Source: Ectothiorhodospiraceae bacterium WFHF3C12 (GTDB taxonomy: Bacteria > Pseudomonadota > Gammaproteobacteria > Nitrococcales > Nitrococcaceae). From it: DNA of 36,905 nucleotides. Shown here piece by piece: positions 34,609-36,905 of the stretch. Location: contig JACDUA010000046.1 in NCBI GenBank assembly GCA_013519935.1, forward strand, positions 1 through 36,905, read 5' to 3'. Numbering within the stretch: position 1 is the first letter of the stretch; every line of letters starts with the position of its first letter. The position numbers were made by a program, and so were the translations under genes. A model generated the notes under the pieces. That model was not told the DNA's origin and ran no database searches. It worked only from the letters and a program-made list of their open reading frames with translations.

Positions 34609-34673
34609 ACTGAGGAAGAACCGACGCCGCTTCGCCCGGCGGCACCCATTGGACATCACCACAGGATCCACAC

Positions 34674-35816
34674 ATGCCGTTCAGACCGCGCTATACGGGC
34701 CTGATCAACAAGTACCGGGATCGCCTGCCCCTGCCGGACGACGCCCGGACCGTGAGCCTCGGGGAGGGCAATACGCCGCTGATCCGGCTCAATGCCATCC
34801 CCCAGGAGATGGGCAAGGACATCCATCTCTACGTGAAATTCGAAGGGCTGAACCCCACCGGCTCGTTCAAGGACCGCGGCATGACCGTGGCGGTCACCCA
34901 TGCGGTGAACAACGGCAGCAAGGCCATTATCTGCGCCTCCACCGGCAACACCTCGGCGTCGGCGGCGGCCTACGCGGCCCGGGCCGGCATCAAGGCGTTC
35001 GTGCTGATCCCGGACGGCAAGATCGCCATGGGCAAGCTGGCCCAGGCCATCATGCACGGTGCCGACATCCTGCAGATCCGGGGCAACTTCGACGCGGGCA
35101 TGCGGCTGGTCAAGGAACTGGCGGAATCCGCGCCGGTGGATATCGTCAACTCCGTAAACCCCTATCGCCTGCAGGGGCAGAAGACCGCTGCCTTCGAGAT
35201 CGTCGAGGAGCTGGAGCGGGCCCCGGACTATCACTGCCTCCCGGTGGGCAATGCCGGCAACATCACGGCCCACTGGATCGGCTATACGGAGTGCGCCACC
35301 GGCCACAGCGATCCGGCCACCGAGGCCTGCGCCTTCTGCGGCGGCAATTGCCGCTTCTCCAGCGCCACCGTGGGGGACCGGCCGGTGATGGTGGGCTATC
35401 AGGCCAGGGGCGCGGCGCCGTTCCTTCGCGGCGCCATGGTGGACGACCCGGATACCGTGGCGACCGCCATCCGGATCGGGCATCCCCAGTCCTGGAACTA
35501 CGCCTGGGCCGCCAGCCGCGAATCCGGGGGCTGGTTCGACGAGCTCAGCGACGATGAAATCCTGCAGACCCAGCGCCTGCTCGCGGCCCGGGAGGGTGTT
35601 TTCTGCGAGCCGGCATCCGCCGCCTCGGTCGCCGGGGCGCTGCGGGACATCAAGGCGGGGAAGATCCCCGACGGTTCCACCGTGGTCTGCACGCTGACCG
35701 GCCATGGCCTGAAGGACCCGGATATCGCCATCAAGCAGTCCGAGGGTGCCATCGAGACCGTGGACGCCACCCTGGACGCAGTGAAAGGCGCCATACTCGG
35801 CAAGATCGAGGGTTGA
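34674..35816 (+). CDS. thrC: Threonine synthase (short type, with a cysteine-rich insertion)
   Basis: Converts O-phosphohomoserine to threonine with PLP. At 380 aa it belongs to the shorter threonine synthase class, unlike the E. coli enzyme (428 aa). The PLP lysine is Lys66 in [30 protein letters not shown] and the phosphate-binding [10 protein letters not shown] loop are clear. After that loop, about 28 residues are inserted with Cys207, Cys219, Cys222 and Cys226 (C-X11-C-X2-C-X3-C, with a His between the first two). The usual sequence then resumes at [14 protein letters not shown]. The insertion looks like a small metal or redox site. hom lies 83 nt upstream. Confidence 0.95.
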   Translation: MPFRPRYTGLINKYRDRLPLPDDARTVSLGEGNTPLIRLNAIPQEMGKDIHLYVKFEGLNPTGSFKDRGMTVAVTHAVNNGSKAIICASTGNTSASAAAYAARAGIKAFVLIPDGKIAMGKLAQAIMHGADILQIRGNFDAGMRLVKELAESAPVDIVNSVNPYRLQGQKTAAFEIVEELERAPDYHCLPVGNAGNITAHWIGYTECATGHSDPATEACAFCGGNCRFSSATVGDRPVMVGYQARGAAPFLRGAMVDDPDTVATAIRIGHPQSWNYAWAASRESGGWFDELSDDEILQTQRLLAAREGVFCEPASAASVAGALRDIKAGKIPDGSTVVCTLTGHGLKDPDIAIKQSEGAIETVDATLDAVKGAILGKIEG

Positions 35817-35881
35817 CCGGCATCGATGGACTTCCGGCAAAGGCGATGAACCCGTGCAGTGCCCCTGGTTGCGGGGGTTAG

Positions 35882-36905
35882 ATGCAGATGGGCCGTCAGG
35901 AGAGCGTGCTGGATCTGGTCATTCCCGGCCTGCTGGGGCCCGTGCCGGAGTCCGTCGCCGAGTCCCCGGCGGCCGGGGAACGGTTCCCGGCGCTGGAGCG
36001 CCTGCTAAGCCGCGGTACCAGTCGGGCGTTGTCGCATACGGATTCCGCCGGTTTGCTGGGAAGCCGTATCAACGGCCCGGGTGAGCCGTTGCCGGCCGGA
36101 CCCGTGGGCCTGTTGGGCGCGGGCGGCACGCCCGGGGATACGTACTGGTTCCGGGTCGATCCGGTTCACCTGCGGGCGGACCGCGATCGGCTGCTGGTGT
36201 TCGGTCCGGGTGCATTGGCGGTGACCGAGGCGGAAGCCGCCGCCATAGCCGAGGCCTGCAACGGGCTCCTGGCAGAAGACGAGATGTATCTCAGGGCGTG
36301 CGGCGACCACTGGTACCTGTCGGTGCCGGGCAGGCCGGATGTCCGCATGGCCAGTATCCACCAGGTGTCCGGCCATTACATGGACGCCTATCTCCCGGCC
36401 GGGCCGGACGCCCGGCGCTGGAATGCCCTTCTCAGTGAGCTGCAGATGCTGCTGCACACCCTGCCCTTGAACCAGGCCCGCGAAGATGGCGGGCAGCTCA
36501 CCGTCAACGGCCTGTGGCCGTGGGGCGGTGGCTGCGTACCGGCGAGCGTGGACGCCGGCTACGATGCGGTATTCGCCGATGACGATCTTGGCCGCGGGGC
36601 GGCGCGGCTGACGGGGATCGAGGCGGCCGACACGCCGCTGCGGGTGTCGGAGCTCGAGCGTCGCGGTGGACGCCTGCTGGTGCACGACACCCGCGCCCTC
36701 GCCGCATTGTCTTCCGGAGACGCCGCCGCCTGGCTGGAGGTTGTCGCGCAGGTGGAGAACGACCGCTGTGCCGACGCGCTGGAGGGCCTTCGCCGGGGCG
36801 CCTTCGACCGCGTCCAGCTTTTGCCGGGCGGCGGGCGGCAGTGGACCATCACCCGTGCGTCGCTGCGCCGGGTCTGGCGCCGCCGCCGGCCCTTCCGCCA
36901 CTGGC
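35882..36905 (+). CDS. Phosphoglycerate-mutase-like protein (partial, runs off the window)
   Basis: The frame is open from ATG 35882, just after an in-frame TAG at 35879-35881, to the window end: 341 codons, no stop. ATG 35888 is an alternative start. I recognise it, with moderate confidence, as the family often annotated as cofactor-independent phosphoglycerate mutase and found near thrC and recJ in related bacteria. Marks are the N-terminal LVIPGLLGP, the centre segment NGLWPWGGG and the Arg-rich end RRVWRRRRPFRHW. The N-terminal metal-binding Asp motif expected of a working alkaline-phosphatase-superfamily mutase is not visible, so its function is uncertain. CCCC (35862-35865) can pair with GGGG (35873-35876) and mask its G-rich ribosome site. 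Confidence 0.65.
   Translation, partial: MQMGRQESVLDLVIPGLLGPVPESVAESPAAGERFPALERLLSRGTSRALSHTDSAGLLGSRINGPGEPLPAGPVGLLGAGGTPGDTYWFRVDPVHLRADRDRLLVFGPGALAVTEAEAAAIAEACNGLLAEDEMYLRACGDHWYLSVPGRPDVRMASIHQVSGHYMDAYLPAGPDARRWNALLSELQMLLHTLPLNQAREDGGQLTVNGLWPWGGGCVPASVDAGYDAVFADDDLGRGAARLTGIEAADTPLRVSELERRGGRLLVHDTRALAALSSGDAAAWLEVVAQVENDRCADALEGLRRGAFDRVQLLPGGGRQWTITRASLRRVWRRRRPFRHW

Noticed and set aside
35846-35881. An 11-codon reading frame directly before the phosphoglycerate-mutase-like gene, considered as a leader peptide
   Set aside because: No ribosome binding site stands out and the peptide has no regulatory amino-acid run; probably chance.

Overview
This is a G+C-rich housekeeping stretch of a gammaproteobacterial chromosome. 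Gene content, gene order and protein signatures (BamA, RpoS, NlpD, FtsB, lipid A genes, a short-type ThrC) point to a Chromatiales/Ectothiorhodospiraceae-like organism. That placement is an inference from synteny and protein character, not from a marker gene. No prophage, insertion sequence, CRISPR array, tRNA, rRNA or defence/toxin module was seen. The coding sequences show no frameshifts or obvious breaks.

Region 1 (1-17585) is the long translation, envelope and replication cluster: end of rpsB, tsf, pyrH, frr, uppS, cdsA, dxr, rseP, bamA, skp, lpxD, fabZ, lpxA, lpxB, rnhB, dnaE. Genes are tightly packed and many overlap by 1-11 nt. Functionally it joins elongation factor recycling, UMP and phospholipid supply, isoprenoid and undecaprenyl carrier synthesis, outer-membrane protein assembly and lipid A synthesis, and ends with RNase HII and the replicative polymerase.

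Region 2 (17586-26682) holds accA-tilS, pyrG-kdsA and eno-ftsB-ispD-ispF-truD. With dxr it supplies three enzymes of the MEP isoprenoid pathway; kdsA adds the KDO branch that goes onto lipid A. The kdsA-eno gap carries an inverted pair of REP-like elements.

Region 3 (26690-31554) is a minus-strand Smr-domain gene facing truD and diverging from surE-pcm-VTT membrane protein-nlpD-rpoS, the conserved stress and stationary-phase cluster. The surE and rpoS upstream regions carry promoter-like and palindromic sites, and a second REP-like pair lies just after rpoS.

Region 4 (31555-36905) is a minus-strand Mth938-domain gene diverging from alaC-hom-thrC (amino acid synthesis from pyruvate and aspartate semialdehyde), followed by a gene cut by the window end that resembles the poorly understood phosphoglycerate-mutase-like proteins.

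No clearly new multi-gene system is visible. The observations most worth checking are the two REP-like doublets, a four-cysteine insertion in threonine synthase, the terminal phosphoglycerate-mutase-like protein with no evident catalytic signature, and regulatory-looking palindromes and leader hairpins before rpoS, surE/smr, accA and tsf.
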